Counted from the first letter of the stretch, positions 8,550 through 17,046 are shown. The stretch is 43,650 bases of DNA from Candidatus Gastranaerophilales bacterium (GCA_947857085.1 CANUDF010000006.1:1-43650), one strand, 5' to 3'. The notes: generated by a model not told the origin, from the letters alone. A program made the numbers and translations.

Positions 8550-9901
8550 GAGTGTTTTTTAATACCTTCTTTTATTTCAACGGCATCAACACCTAAAAGT
8601 TCCAGTGTTTTCATTGCTAGAGAAGTAGGTTCGGTTGTAATCGCCAGAAGCATGTGTGCAGATTCAATACGCTCTTTGTGCTCGCTTTTAGCAAATTCCC
8701 AGGCTTTTTCAAGAACTCTTTTAGCGCGTTTAGTAAAGACTATTTCCTTATCAAAATATTCATTTCCAAAACCAATAAGCTTTTCAACAACATTTCTTGC
8801 ATCTTTAATGTTAATTTCTAATTCTGAAAGTACAACAGCGCCAACGCCGGTTGCTTCACCAAGTATACCGAGAAGAAACATTTCTGTTCCTACAATTGCT
8901 CTGCCTAATCGGCGTGCTTCCTGTTTTGCAAGACGTAAAATTGTTAATGTCTCCGGCATTTGTTTTTCTATAGGTTTTATAATGCTGTGAGCTAAATCGT
9001 CATCTGATACATTTAATTCTTTGAAAATGTCGTAAGCTACTCCTTTTTTCGTTTTTAGAAGCCCGAGCACCATGTGTTCAGGTAAAACAACAGATGAGCC
9101 GAGCTCTTTTGCCGTTTGCAGCGCAAGACTCATAGTTCTGAATGCATTAGGCGTAAAAATTATCTGTCTTCCTTCATATTCTGATTGTCTTGACTGAATA
9201 TTAGATAATTTTTCTTCGAATTTTTCTGCTGTTATTCCGAACTGTGAAAATATTTTACTTAGCTCAGAATTATGGTCTTCCAGTATTGATGAGATTATTT
9301 GTTCTGTACCCAAAATTTCGTAGTTAGATGCCGAAAGTTTTGAAACAGCACGCTCAAATACTTTTGAAGATTCTTTGCTGTCAAATATAGCATCGGTTTC
9401 CTGAGTTAAATTTATTTCAGGTTCTTTTATATCCTCAACTTCAGGATGGTAAAGTTTCTTAGTTTTTCTTTGAACAAGTTTTTCTAGTAAATTTTTTGAT
9501 TTGACTGTGTCAAATCCAAGTTTTTCTAGGGATTTACAATTGTTTGAATTTTTGTCCATAATTACTGCAAGGAATAAATGTTCGTATAGTACAGTAGAAT
9601 TTCCGGATTTAGTCGCCAAATCAAGCGTCTGTCTTAACAAAACTTTCGATGCATCGCTGAATGCAAGTGCAGGCAAAATTTTGTCTGTAGTCTCTATCTT
9701 TATGGATTGATTTAATTCAGCTTCTAAATCTTCAAAATTTATATTGTATGATTTAAAAATTTTTAAAGAAATTCCCTTTGCTTCTTTTACTAATGCAAGA
9801 AGTAAATGCTCCGGCATTACACTTACAGAACGCTGCAATTTAGCAATATTCTGTGCCTCGGTTACTACATTTATTGCCTTTTCCGTAAATTTCTCAAACA
9901 A
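8546..9901 (-). CDS. Protein built only of Clp N-terminal repeats (no ATPase)
   Basis: The 451 residues form six Clp_N repeats, i.e. three double Clp N-domains: about 1-70, 78-150, 172-245 (degenerate), 248-318, 319-383 and 384-448. Each has the hallmark helix pair, for example MPEHLLLALV, LYEHLFLAVI, LPEHMVLGLL and SAHMLLAITT. In ClpA/ClpC this domain binds adaptors and substrates ahead of the AAA+ rings. Here no Walker A or B motif is present, so the protein cannot unfold anything itself; a competitor, adaptor or scaffold for ClpC or its substrates is the likely role (inference). It starts at TTG, with GAGGAA 8 nt upstream inside the end of the DUF1292 gene. Confidence 0.9.
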   Translation of the reverse strand: MFEKFTEKAINVVTEAQNIAKLQRSVSVMPEHLLLALVKEAKGISLKIFKSYNINFEDLEAELNQSIKIETTDKILPALAFSDASKVLLRQTLDLATKSGNSTVLYEHLFLAVIMDKNSNNCKSLEKLGFDTVKSKNLLEKLVQRKTKKLYHPEVEDIKEPEINLTQETDAIFDSKESSKVFERAVSKLSASNYEILGTEQIISSILEDHNSELSKIFSQFGITAEKFEEKLSNIQSRQSEYEGRQIIFTPNAFRTMSLALQTAKELGSSVVLPEHMVLGLLKTKKGVAYDIFKELNVSDDDLAHSIIKPIEKQMPETLTILRLAKQEARRLGRAIVGTEMFLLGILGEATGVGAVVLSELEINIKDARNVVEKLIGFGNEYFDKEIVFTKRAKRVLEKAWEFAKSEHKERIESAHMLLAITTEPTSLAMKTLELLGVDAVEIKEGIKKHS

Positions 9902-9905
9902 ATTA

Positions 9906-10175
9906 TTATTCCTCTACTTCGTCCATTGTTTCTATGTATTCAGCTACTTTATCAAACTCATCGTCATCATCTACACTTTCAAAAATATAGTCTTCACCGT
10001 CTTTTGATAAACGCATCAAAACTAATTCTTCTTCCTCATCATCTTCTGCCGGTTCAGCAGGTAATAAAAGTGCATATTCCTGTCCGTCAACTTCTACTAT
10101 ATCATATAATTCAAAGTTGATAATATTTCCTTGCTCATCTTCTGTTTCAATTAATTGTCTTTCAGTATTTTCCAT
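9906..10175 (-). CDS. DUF1292 family acidic small protein
   Basis: An 89-aa, strongly acidic protein. The core matches DUF1292: EDEQGNIINFELYDIVEVDGQ, then EYALLLPAE, an acidic stretch DDEEEELVLMR and a C-terminal YIFESVDDDDEFDKVAE. An AAAGGAG ribosome binding site lies 7 nt before the ATG. DUF1292 genes often sit beside ruvX/yqgF in Firmicutes, as here; the molecular function is unknown. Family call good. Confidence 0.88.
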   Translation of the reverse strand: MENTERQLIETEDEQGNIINFELYDIVEVDGQEYALLLPAEPAEDDEEEELVLMRLSKDGEDYIFESVDDDDEFDKVAEYIETMDEVEE

Positions 10176-10190
10176 TTCTGGCTCCTTTCT

Positions 10191-10598
10191 TTATTTTCTT
10201 GATAGATATTGTTCTAGTATAATACAAGCACTTTCAATATCAACCAGTCCCTTATCTTTTTTATAGTTTATTTTTTTTTCTTTCAAATTTTGTTCAGCTG
10301 CGTCAGAGGTTAACCGTTCATCCTCAAATATAACTTCAAATTCTTTGATTTTGCCGGCAAACGCTTTGCAGTCTTGAGCTTGTGCTCCTTCTGTTCCATC
10401 CATATTTAAAGGTAAACCTATTACAATTTTTTTAACATTGTTTTCAGCGGCTATTTTATAAATTTGTGACAGTGCTTCGTTTTCCGGTTGTCTTTGTATG
10501 TATGAATGTCCTTTCGAAAGAAGCAAAAGGTAATCGCTTAGCGCAATTCCAATACGTTTTGTTCCTATATCCAGCGCCATTACTTTGTACATACCCAT
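10191..10598 (-). CDS. ruvX: RuvX/YqgF RNase H-like nuclease, putative Holliday junction resolvase
   Basis: A 135-aa protein with an RNase H-like fold. Its motifs are MALDIGTKRIGIALSD (catalytic Asp10), IVIGLPLNMDGTEG and FEDERLTSDAAEQNL, and a C-terminal DIESACIILEQYL supplies the last acidic residue. YqgF proteins are linked to 16S rRNA 5'-end maturation and to Holliday junction resolution. The start overlaps the end of the helical-repeat gene by 19 bp; the ATG at 10598 has GAGG close upstream, and Met3 is an equally possible start. Confidence 0.93.
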   Translation of the reverse strand: MGMYKVMALDIGTKRIGIALSDYLLLLSKGHSYIQRQPENEALSQIYKIAAENNVKKIVIGLPLNMDGTEGAQAQDCKAFAGKIKEFEVIFEDERLTSDAAEQNLKEKKINYKKDKGLVDIESACIILEQYLSRK

Positions 10599-12166
10599 AA
10601 ATCCTCAATTTCTGAAATGATTTTATCAAGTTCTGCGAGAGTATACCGGCCGTTATTCAATGCTGTGTCAAATTTTAGTCTGACATAATACTCATAGATA
10701 CTTTTTCTTAAAATGTTTTTGAAAAATTCTTCTTTTAATTCATTGTGATAATATAAAGAATAAAGTAATTCAGCGTCGCTGTTCTTATTTTCAGCAAATT
10801 TCAGGTATGCTGACATAAGGAGCCTTCTGCTCCATACTGATTTTTCTTCAGTATAAAATATTTTATCAATGTAAGATGAGATTATATGTTCAAAATTTCC
10901 CGGAGTTTCTTTTAATAATGCCTCAAATTCATCACTATATCCGGCATCAAGAAACCATTTATCCATAAAATCCATAGAAGTTATTTTTTCAAGATCTATT
11001 TGGGATAACTTTTTAATTTTTAGATTTTTGTTTAAATTATCTTCGATAGAACAATATTTACAATCAATATCTGCCAGCAGGTTTTTCCAGCATACATATT
11101 CATATGGCAAAAGCCAGTTATTTGCCTGCTGTCTTGAAATTTTCTCCGCGTTGTCAAGAATTATCTTAAGATATTCAGGAGAAATTTCCAGCTCTTTTTC
11201 ATCTTTATAAAAGCGTTCAATTATTTTGTCGCATTCAAATTGTGAAATCTCATTAAATCCGAAGCAGTCTCTTATGCCATGATAATCGTCAATGACTATA
11301 GCTGTAAATCTTATTTTGTTATCATTGGTTTTTCTTGTGAAAATCAGTGCCTGATTTCCATGCCCGTCCGGATAAGTAACGCAGCATCTGTACGGCTGCG
11401 ATTCGGAAAGTATTTCTCTGTAAAATTCATTAGAATTGTCTTGTCTTATACCTGCAATCTTTAATGTGGCAAGACTTTTTTGCACTAAAGGCTTTATTTT
11501 TTCAGTAATAAAATCCATAGATGTATTAAGTGCGTGAAATGCCAGCTGTGATTTTGATTCTCCTAAAAGCTTTAAAGCTTCAATACCGGCTTCACTGTCC
11601 GGCTCTGATAAAAAAACAGGTATCAGTATATTAGCCAGAGCATCCTGTGTATATTCTTCCCCTAAAGAATGGAGCAAAGTAATTTTGTCATTACTGCTTA
11701 ATGAGGTAAGAAAATCAAGAAAATCAATCTGGATTTCAGGATTTACAATTGCATTGTTTAATAATTTTCTTGTGTCACTGTCAATAATTTCTGCATTTAA
11801 AAGTTCATCACCTGTATCTAATTCCCAATTAGTGTCCAGCCCTCTTAAAAAGTTTACAGCTGTGATTTTGACATTATTTGCAACAACCGGATTTTTAAGA
11901 AGTTCCCACAGTCTTTTAGTTAATTCATCTTTTTCAGCATATCTTTCTAGAAGAAAACAAATAATTGTGCCGTTTTCATCTTTAAGATTATATAACTCTT
12001 TATATAAAATTTTTACAATTGATTTTTTATCATTTTGAGCATCCAGAAACTGTATGCTTTCAATATAATGTGAAATATCATTTACATCTTTAAATTCATT
12101 AATAAGATGTATAATTTCAGCTTTTATTTCAAAAGGATTTAGTTGTTTAACATTTTCAGCTGTCAT
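10580..12166 (-). CDS. 528-aa helical-repeat (HEAT-like) protein of unknown function
   Basis: The N-terminal ~240 residues read as paired amphipathic helices with HEAT/ARM character (e.g. LLNNAIVNPEIQIDFLDFLT, GIEALKLLGESKSQLAFHAL). The middle (about 245-310) looks like a compact beta-rich domain (VTYPDGHGNQALIFTRK, FTAIVIDDYHGIRDCFGF), and the C-terminal half is again helical. There is no signal peptide, membrane segment or catalytic motif that I recognise. Its ATG overlaps the zinc-finger gene stop by 1 bp (TAATG), and it overlaps ruvX by 19 bp, so it is cotranscribed with both. Likely a cytoplasmic scaffold or partner. Confidence 0.82.
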   Translation of the reverse strand: MTAENVKQLNPFEIKAEIIHLINEFKDVNDISHYIESIQFLDAQNDKKSIVKILYKELYNLKDENGTIICFLLERYAEKDELTKRLWELLKNPVVANNVKITAVNFLRGLDTNWELDTGDELLNAEIIDSDTRKLLNNAIVNPEIQIDFLDFLTSLSSNDKITLLHSLGEEYTQDALANILIPVFLSEPDSEAGIEALKLLGESKSQLAFHALNTSMDFITEKIKPLVQKSLATLKIAGIRQDNSNEFYREILSESQPYRCCVTYPDGHGNQALIFTRKTNDNKIRFTAIVIDDYHGIRDCFGFNEISQFECDKIIERFYKDEKELEISPEYLKIILDNAEKISRQQANNWLLPYEYVCWKNLLADIDCKYCSIEDNLNKNLKIKKLSQIDLEKITSMDFMDKWFLDAGYSDEFEALLKETPGNFEHIISSYIDKIFYTEEKSVWSRRLLMSAYLKFAENKNSDAELLYSLYYHNELKEEFFKNILRKSIYEYYVRLKFDTALNNGRYTLAELDKIISEIEDLWVCTK

Positions 12167-12417
12167 TATTTTTTAGCTTTCCCCCAAAAAGCATCAAGTA
12201 TTTGTTGTGCTTCCGCAGATGGCATTCTATCATTTAAAATTAAATACTGAACTGCTATCATTGCACATTCGGAACAAATATTAACTCCGGGTCCTTGAAC
12301 CATTTTTAACACCTGTGTATTAGGTCTGTGGCAGAAACTGCAATATACCAGTTCATTGTTTGAATTTTCTGCCCCTTGAGTCTCTTTTTTAGCTCCTAAT
12401 TTAACAACTTTGGCCAT
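12166..12417 (-). CDS. Stand-alone ClpX-type zinc-finger protein
   Basis: An 83-aa protein with a single ClpX zinc-binding domain: CSFC (residues 27-30) and CSEC (residues 48-51) as the four ligands, with the intervening GPGVNICSECAMIAVQYL characteristic of ClpX N-domains. In ClpX this domain dimerises and binds adaptors such as SspB. Here it ends after a short C-terminal helix and has no AAA+ ATPase. AAGGAG lies upstream of the ATG. It is the first gene of a minus-strand run that also encodes the Clp N-repeat protein. Domain certain; role inferred. Confidence 0.9.
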   Translation of the reverse strand: MAKVVKLGAKKETQGAENSNNELVYCSFCHRPNTQVLKMVQGPGVNICSECAMIAVQYLILNDRMPSAEAQQILDAFWGKAKK

Positions 12418-12463
12418 GAACGTATTCTCCTTTTGATTTAATTGTAACTTAAATTAATAAAAT

Positions 12464-12492
12464 TTGCCATATTTTTGTTTTTCACTTATAAT
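12464..12492 (+). promoter_or_regulatory. Sigma70-type promoter for the TPR lipoprotein gene
   Basis: TTGCCA (12464-12469), a 17-nt spacer and TATAAT (12487-12492) lie about 40 nt before the GTG start. The stretch 12418-12532 separates two divergent transcription units; I could not place a convincing promoter for the minus-strand unit. Confidence 0.6.
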
Positions 12493-12532
12493 TACTTTAC
12501 ACGTTGTTTGATATGTTTTTTGAGGGGATGAA

Positions 12533-13108
12533 GTGAAAAAAGCATTATTACTTGTAAGTATATTATTTGTTTCCGTAATTTCAACTGCCTGTATTAATAA
12601 TTTTGCAGTTCAGGAATTAAATTCCAAAGCTAAGATATATCTTGAAGAAGGAAATTATGAAGCTGCAATTGACCGCTTAGAGTCGAGTATTGACTTAGAT
12701 GACACTATATTTGAAACTCATTATAATTTAGCAGTTGCATATACCCAAGCAGAAGATTATGCAAATGCTATGGAGGCTTATAAAAAAGCAATTAATATTG
12801 ACCCTAATGTTCCAGATTCATATTATTCACTAGCTGTAGCAGAAGAAAACTTAGCTGTTGATTTATTTAATGGAGCAGTAAGATTGGGTGAAGATGATCA
12901 TATTTATACTCCTGATGCAGAAGTTTTAGAAAATGAAGAAGCTCCCTATGAACCTGATGAAGAGGTATTAGGTATGATAGAAAGTTTAAAAGCAGATGCT
13001 TTAAAAAATTATAAGACATATCTTGAAAAAGCTCCCGCATCAGAGGATGCAGCAGAAGTAGCGCAAAAAATAAAAGAGCTTGAATCACCATCTGAAACAG
13101 AAGATTAA
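12533..13108 (+). CDS. TPR-containing lipoprotein
   Basis: A GTG start with GAGGGG 5 nt upstream; the nearby ATG at 12528 runs into a stop at once, so GTG is right. Residues 1-20 are a lipoprotein signal peptide ending in STAC, with Cys20 as lipidation site; Ser at -3 is unusual but tolerated. Residues 27-100 hold at least two TPRs (YLEEGNYEAAIDRLESSI, THYNLAVAYTQAEDYANAMEAYKKA). An acidic tail follows. It is probably membrane-anchored and binds partners through the TPRs. The lgt start follows the stop codon by 1 nt. Confidence 0.88.
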   Translation: MKKALLLVSILFVSVISTACINNFAVQELNSKAKIYLEEGNYEAAIDRLESSIDLDDTIFETHYNLAVAYTQAEDYANAMEAYKKAINIDPNVPDSYYSLAVAEENLAVDLFNGAVRLGEDDHIYTPDAEVLENEEAPYEPDEEVLGMIESLKADALKNYKTYLEKAPASEDAAEVAQKIKELESPSETED

Positions 13109-13109
13109 T

Positions 13110-13892
13110 ATGATAATTCAGTCTCCGGGAGAAATTGCATTTAGTATTTCAGGTTTTTCAGTTTATTGGTATGGAATAATTTTGGCACTTGCTGTACTTG
13201 CCGGTGTTTTTTGTGCCGAGCTAATTTCCAAAAAATATTCAGATATTCCTAAAAACTTTTTTATTGATAATTCGCCGATAGTGATAATTTTCGGAATAAT
13301 CGGAGCAAGACTTTATTATTGTGCTGTTAATTTCTCCTATTATATTAACAAACCATTTGAAGTATTTGATATAAGACAAGGAGGGCTTTCAATACATGGA
13401 ATGCTTATTGCAGGTGCTGTCATTGTATATTTTTTATCAAAAAAATATAAGATTTGTTTTTTAAGATTGGCTGATATACTGGCATGCTCAACTATATTGG
13501 CACAGGCAATTGGCAGGTGGGGAAATTTTTTTAATTCTGAAGCATTTGGTTTGCCGGTTAAATCATCAAGCTGGGGACTTTTTATCCCAGCCTCTCACAG
13601 ACCCTTGCAATATATGGAGGAAGAACTGTTTCATCCGACTTTTTTGTATGAATCAGTTTTGGATTTAATCATCTTTTTTATTTTGATAAGAATGCAGCGG
13701 ACTCCGCATAAGAACGGCACTGTGTTGTGCATGTATTTAATCTTATATTCTGCGGCAAGAATAATTATTGAACAGATAAGAATTGACAGTGTTCTTAATA
13801 TTCTTGGTGTTCCTGTTGCTCAATTAATTTCTGTTATTATAATTTTATTCTCTTTACTGTTGTTCTATAAAACGCTACGCTCTACTGATTGA
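13110..13892 (+). CDS. lgt: Prolipoprotein diacylglyceryl transferase
   Basis: Lgt transfers diacylglycerol from phosphatidylglycerol to the lipobox Cys of prolipoproteins in the inner membrane. The 260-aa protein has about seven membrane segments and the signature GRWGNFFNSEAFG at residues 135-147; GGLSIHG (91-97) supplies the conserved His. I chose the ATG at 13110, one base after the stop of the lipoprotein gene, rather than the upstream TTG at 13080, which would add residues unlike Lgt. Coupling with a lipoprotein gene makes functional sense. Confidence 0.95.
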   Translation: MIIQSPGEIAFSISGFSVYWYGIILALAVLAGVFCAELISKKYSDIPKNFFIDNSPIVIIFGIIGARLYYCAVNFSYYINKPFEVFDIRQGGLSIHGMLIAGAVIVYFLSKKYKICFLRLADILACSTILAQAIGRWGNFFNSEAFGLPVKSSSWGLFIPASHRPLQYMEEELFHPTFLYESVLDLIIFFILIRMQRTPHKNGTVLCMYLILYSAARIIIEQIRIDSVLNILGVPVAQLISVIIILFSLLLFYKTLRSTD

Positions 13893-13896
13893 TTTT

Positions 13897-15090
13897 ATGT
13901 ATTGTTTTTTCAATAATGTTTTTATGGTTGAAGATAATAAAAAATTACCTCGAATATGGTTGAGCGGTGCTCATTTTGCTAACGATATATACACGGGATT
14001 TTTAAATCCTATTATGCCGTTTATAGCTGCAAAAATCGGCATTTCAATGGCTGTTGCAACTGTTATTTTGAGCATGTCCCATATATTTTCTTCGTTATTG
14101 CAGCCGATATTTGGATTTTTCGCAGACAGTAATTACAAGCGTACATTTATTTTCTGGGGTTTGTTGATGACCTCATTATTTATTCCACTTGCACCTGCAT
14201 CAACAAATATAACTTATATGATTATTTTCATAATTTTAGGAAGTTTAGGTTCAAGTTTTTTTCACCCGCAGGCACTCGGACTTGTAAATAGATTTTCAGG
14301 CAATGATACTGCAAAAGTGATGGGAATTTTCCTTGGTATGGGAACATTAGGCTATTCTGTAGGACCTTTATTATCTGCATATGTTGCTCAATTTTGGGGA
14401 ATGGATAAAATGCCTGTAATGTCTGTTATAGGTGTTGTTTGGGCGCTGCTGATGTTTAAATTTGTCCCTAAAATGTCTGACGTAAAAATAATAAGAAAAA
14501 ATTACAGCTTGAAATCTGCCTTTAAATCGATTTTGTCTAACAGAAAGTTAAATATTTTAAACGTTATTTCAATGCTGAAATCTTTAATATCTACCTCATG
14601 CTTCATACTGCTTCCGTTTTTATGGAAAAACATGGGCTATTCACCATTTTTTATAGGCATGGCTTTATTTGTATTCATTTTTGTAGGCGGTATTGGCTCT
14701 ATGTTAAGCAGTAAATTTGAAAAATTGGTTGGTACCCGAAATGTATTTTATTTTTCGATGATTTCTACTTTGCCCCTTATGTTTTTATTTGTTATGACAT
14801 ATAAAGCGTTTCCGATTTTCTCTTTTGCAGTCTATTTTATTATGGGGTTTGTAACTATGCTTGCAGTTCCGGTAACAATGAATATGGCTCAAAGTATCAT
14901 TCCTGAATATAAAAGTATTATAGGCGGCTTTATTAATGGATTTTCGTGGGGTATAGTTGCTTTAATAATGTCTTTAAACGGCTACGTTGCGCAAACTTTT
15001 GGTATTACAAAAGTTTTGCTGGGAGTTTCTGTTATCCCTGCTGTATTCTCTGTGTTTTTTGTAAAATATTTGTTTAAAAATGAAAATTAA
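13897..15090 (+). CDS. MFS transporter, fosmidomycin-resistance (Fsr) type
   Basis: A 397-aa protein with about 12 membrane segments. The first half carries LSGAHFANDIYTGFLNPIMP and a GSLGSSFFHPQALGLV segment, both typical of Fsr-family drug/sugar efflux MFS proteins. The Met at 13924 is a possible alternative start; neither site has a good Shine-Dalgarno sequence. It lies 4 bp after lgt, so it is probably cotranscribed. The substrate cannot be read from sequence. Confidence 0.9.
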   Translation: MYCFFNNVFMVEDNKKLPRIWLSGAHFANDIYTGFLNPIMPFIAAKIGISMAVATVILSMSHIFSSLLQPIFGFFADSNYKRTFIFWGLLMTSLFIPLAPASTNITYMIIFIILGSLGSSFFHPQALGLVNRFSGNDTAKVMGIFLGMGTLGYSVGPLLSAYVAQFWGMDKMPVMSVIGVVWALLMFKFVPKMSDVKIIRKNYSLKSAFKSILSNRKLNILNVISMLKSLISTSCFILLPFLWKNMGYSPFFIGMALFVFIFVGGIGSMLSSKFEKLVGTRNVFYFSMISTLPLMFLFVMTYKAFPIFSFAVYFIMGFVTMLAVPVTMNMAQSIIPEYKSIIGGFINGFSWGIVALIMSLNGYVAQTFGITKVLLGVSVIPAVFSVFFVKYLFKNEN

Positions 15091-15305
15091 GCCAGTAATG
15101 AAATTGTGTTGCATCCCTTTGCTTTGGTTGCGGGTTCATTTTTTTCTGGTATATTTGATAATACTTTTGACTTGACGTCATAATGCGGCTTGCAACGCTC
15201 GTTACTAATTATATTTTTGTCCCCGCTAAATGGCTTTTGCACCTGATGCTTTGTATTATTAGAGGATTTTACAGCATTAAACTTGCCTATAACTGATACT
15301 AGCAT
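15087..15305 (-). CDS. Possible small protein (72 aa), uncertain
   Basis: An ORF converging on the MFS gene (4-bp overlap), with GGGGTT about 10 nt before the ATG. The product is basic, Ser/Asn/Lys-rich, with two Cys and no signal peptide or membrane segment. I do not recognise it, and it may be a chance ORF. It is listed because it fills an otherwise empty interval and has a plausible ribosome binding site. Confidence 0.35.
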   Translation of the reverse strand: MLVSVIGKFNAVKSSNNTKHQVQKPFSGDKNIISNERCKPHYDVKSKVLSNIPEKNEPATKAKGCNTISLLA

Positions 15306-15424
15306 GTATTCTTAACCCCAAATTTCTTAACTACTTTTTAATTGTAGCTTAAACACCATTAATTAGCAAATTTTTTTATTAATTTTTGTAACAGAATTTA
15401 CTACTGCTGAAATTAAATATTTAG

Positions 15425-15443
15425 TATATACTTTATATATATA
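15425..15443 (+). promoter_or_regulatory. Shared AT-rich promoter element, copy A (candidate sRNA)
   Basis: TATATACTTTATATATATA. The same 19 nt occur on the minus strand at 32002-32020 and 33061-33079, each 25-29 nt before a start codon. It ends 25 nt before the ATG at 15468, which opens only an 8-codon ORF. It probably contains the -10 box. Confidence 0.5.
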
Positions 15444-15449
15444 AGATAA

Positions 15450-15564
15450 CATTAATCAATACGAGAGATGTTAAGAGAGAGTATTTCCGTTTAAGTAAAG
15501 AGAGACACACTTCCTATTCCTATTTTCCTAGAAAAAATTTAAGCCCCTTAATAGGGGCTTTTTG
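15450..15564 (+). ncRNA. Candidate small RNA (or decayed gene leader)
   Basis: A short interval with a promoter-like element at 15425-15443 and a strong terminator at 15541-15564, but no ORF longer than 8 codons (ATG 15468 to TAA). The sequence has three GAGAG units (15463, 15473 and 15500 region) followed by a pyrimidine tract with repeated TTCCT (about 15511-15530), which could pair with purine-rich Shine-Dalgarno regions. The start is estimated at 6-8 nt after the promoter element. It could instead be a leader peptide or the remnant of a gene sharing this promoter. Its existence as a transcript is inferred. Confidence 0.4.
15541..15564. terminator. Bidirectional terminator between the candidate sRNA and pyk
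   Basis: AAGCCCCT (15541-15548), a 4-nt loop and AGGGGCTT (15553-15560), followed by T-rich sequence on the plus strand and on the minus strand (AAATTTTTT just left of the hairpin). It lies directly after the pyk stop codon. Confidence 0.9.
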
Positions 15565-17001
15565 TTATGTTGTTTCATTAATTTTATGTATTTTTATAAA
15601 ATTTGTACCTCCAACCAGAACATTGGGGACTGAACCTGTGATAATTACAGTATCATGGCTTTTAAAGTTGAGTTTTTTAGTTAAAAACTTATCCATTCTG
15701 TCAAGTGAGGATCTGTCAATCTTTCTTTCAAATTTGAAATTTATTGGAAAAACAGCTCTGTATAGTTTTATAGCTCTGCATATATTTATATCTGGGCAGC
15801 ATGCTAGGATTGGCACGGAGGGTTTACTTTCAGAAAGAAATACAGGTGTAAATCCGCTGCCTGTAAGTGCTACGATAGCATTAATATTAGGAACTTTTTT
15901 TATCATATCAGAGAGTGCTAATCCAATGGCCATTGCCTGGGTATTGTTATCTTCAATCATTTTTGCCGGAAAATTGTTATGATGTAAAAATTGGCTGTTT
16001 TCCGCATTCTCCGCAATAAGATGCATCATTTTTACAGCTTCTACCGGATATTTACCTGCAGCTGTTTCCCCCGAAAGCATAATTGCATCAGTCCCGTCAA
16101 GAATTGCATTTGCAACATCAGAGGCTTCTGCTCTGGTCGGGATAGGATTTTCTATCATACTTTCTAACATCTGGGTTGCAACAATTACAACTTTACATTT
16201 TAGATTAGCCTTTTTAATAATTGTCTTTTGCACTATTGGAACTTTTTCTGTCGAAATTTCAATACCTAAATCGCCTCTGGCAACCATTATGCCGTCTGAT
16301 AACTCAATAATTTCATCAATATTTTCTACGGCCTGCGGTTTTTCTATTTTCGATATAATTCTTATGCTGCTGTTTTTTGATTTTAATATTTCTCTTAATT
16401 GTGCAACATCATTCGCTGTTCTAACAAAAGATAAACCGATATAATCTATATTATTTTCAACTGCAAAATCAATAAAAATCCTGTCTCTGTCTGTTAATAC
16501 GTCAATGCTGCCGGTTGATCCAGGAATGTTAATGCCTTTTCTTTGTTTTAAAATTCCATCTGTTATTACTTCTGCATATATGATGTCTGACTCTACTTTT
16601 TTTACTATTAATTGTATTTTCCCATCATCAATGAGAATTTTTTCGCCTGCAGTTACATCTTTTGCCATACCGGCATAATCAACAGGTATAATGTCTTGTT
16701 CCATTTTATCCTGATGTCTGAACCTGACAATATCACCTTTTTTTAGCTCAATAGGCTCTTCTAAGTTTCCTATTCGTATTTTTGGCCCCTGCAAGTCCAG
16801 TAAAACAGGTATCAATTTTTTTTCTTCTTTTTCAATTTCACGCACTATATCAAGTGTCTTTTTGTGAATTTCGGGAGTCTCATGCGAAGAATTTATTCTA
16901 AACATTGTAACTCCTGCTTTAAATAATTCTTTTATTTTTTCTTTTGTATTACTTGCGGGGCCTATTGTGGCAACTATTTTGGTCATAGTATAATCTTGCA
17001 T
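15565..17001 (-). CDS. pyk: Pyruvate kinase
   Basis: Last step of glycolysis: PEP + ADP to pyruvate + ATP. The 478-aa length fits the short bacterial form without the extra C-terminal PEP-utiliser domain. Visible motifs are the N-terminal KIVATIGPAS, FRINSSH and the active-site signature IISKIEKPQAVENIDEII...DGIMVARGDLGIE with catalytic Lys; then MLESMIENPIPTRAEASDVANAI. The C-terminal allosteric domain runs from about 360 to 478. AGAGGAA lies 8 nt before the ATG. Confidence 0.97.
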   Translation of the reverse strand: MQDYTMTKIVATIGPASNTKEKIKELFKAGVTMFRINSSHETPEIHKKTLDIVREIEKEEKKLIPVLLDLQGPKIRIGNLEEPIELKKGDIVRFRHQDKMEQDIIPVDYAGMAKDVTAGEKILIDDGKIQLIVKKVESDIIYAEVITDGILKQRKGINIPGSTGSIDVLTDRDRIFIDFAVENNIDYIGLSFVRTANDVAQLREILKSKNSSIRIISKIEKPQAVENIDEIIELSDGIMVARGDLGIEISTEKVPIVQKTIIKKANLKCKVVIVATQMLESMIENPIPTRAEASDVANAILDGTDAIMLSGETAAGKYPVEAVKMMHLIAENAENSQFLHHNNFPAKMIEDNNTQAMAIGLALSDMIKKVPNINAIVALTGSGFTPVFLSESKPSVPILACCPDINICRAIKLYRAVFPINFKFERKIDRSSLDRMDKFLTKKLNFKSHDTVIITGSVPNVLVGGTNFIKIHKINETT

Positions 17002-17046
17002 TGTTCAATTCCTCTTTGTAATGTATATTCAAATTATTTATAAGTA

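Noticed and set aside
9744-10120. Overlapping plus-strand ORFs of 87 and 104 aa
   Set aside because: They are antisense to the Clp N-repeat and DUF1292 genes, lack ribosome binding sites and have composition expected of shadow frames.
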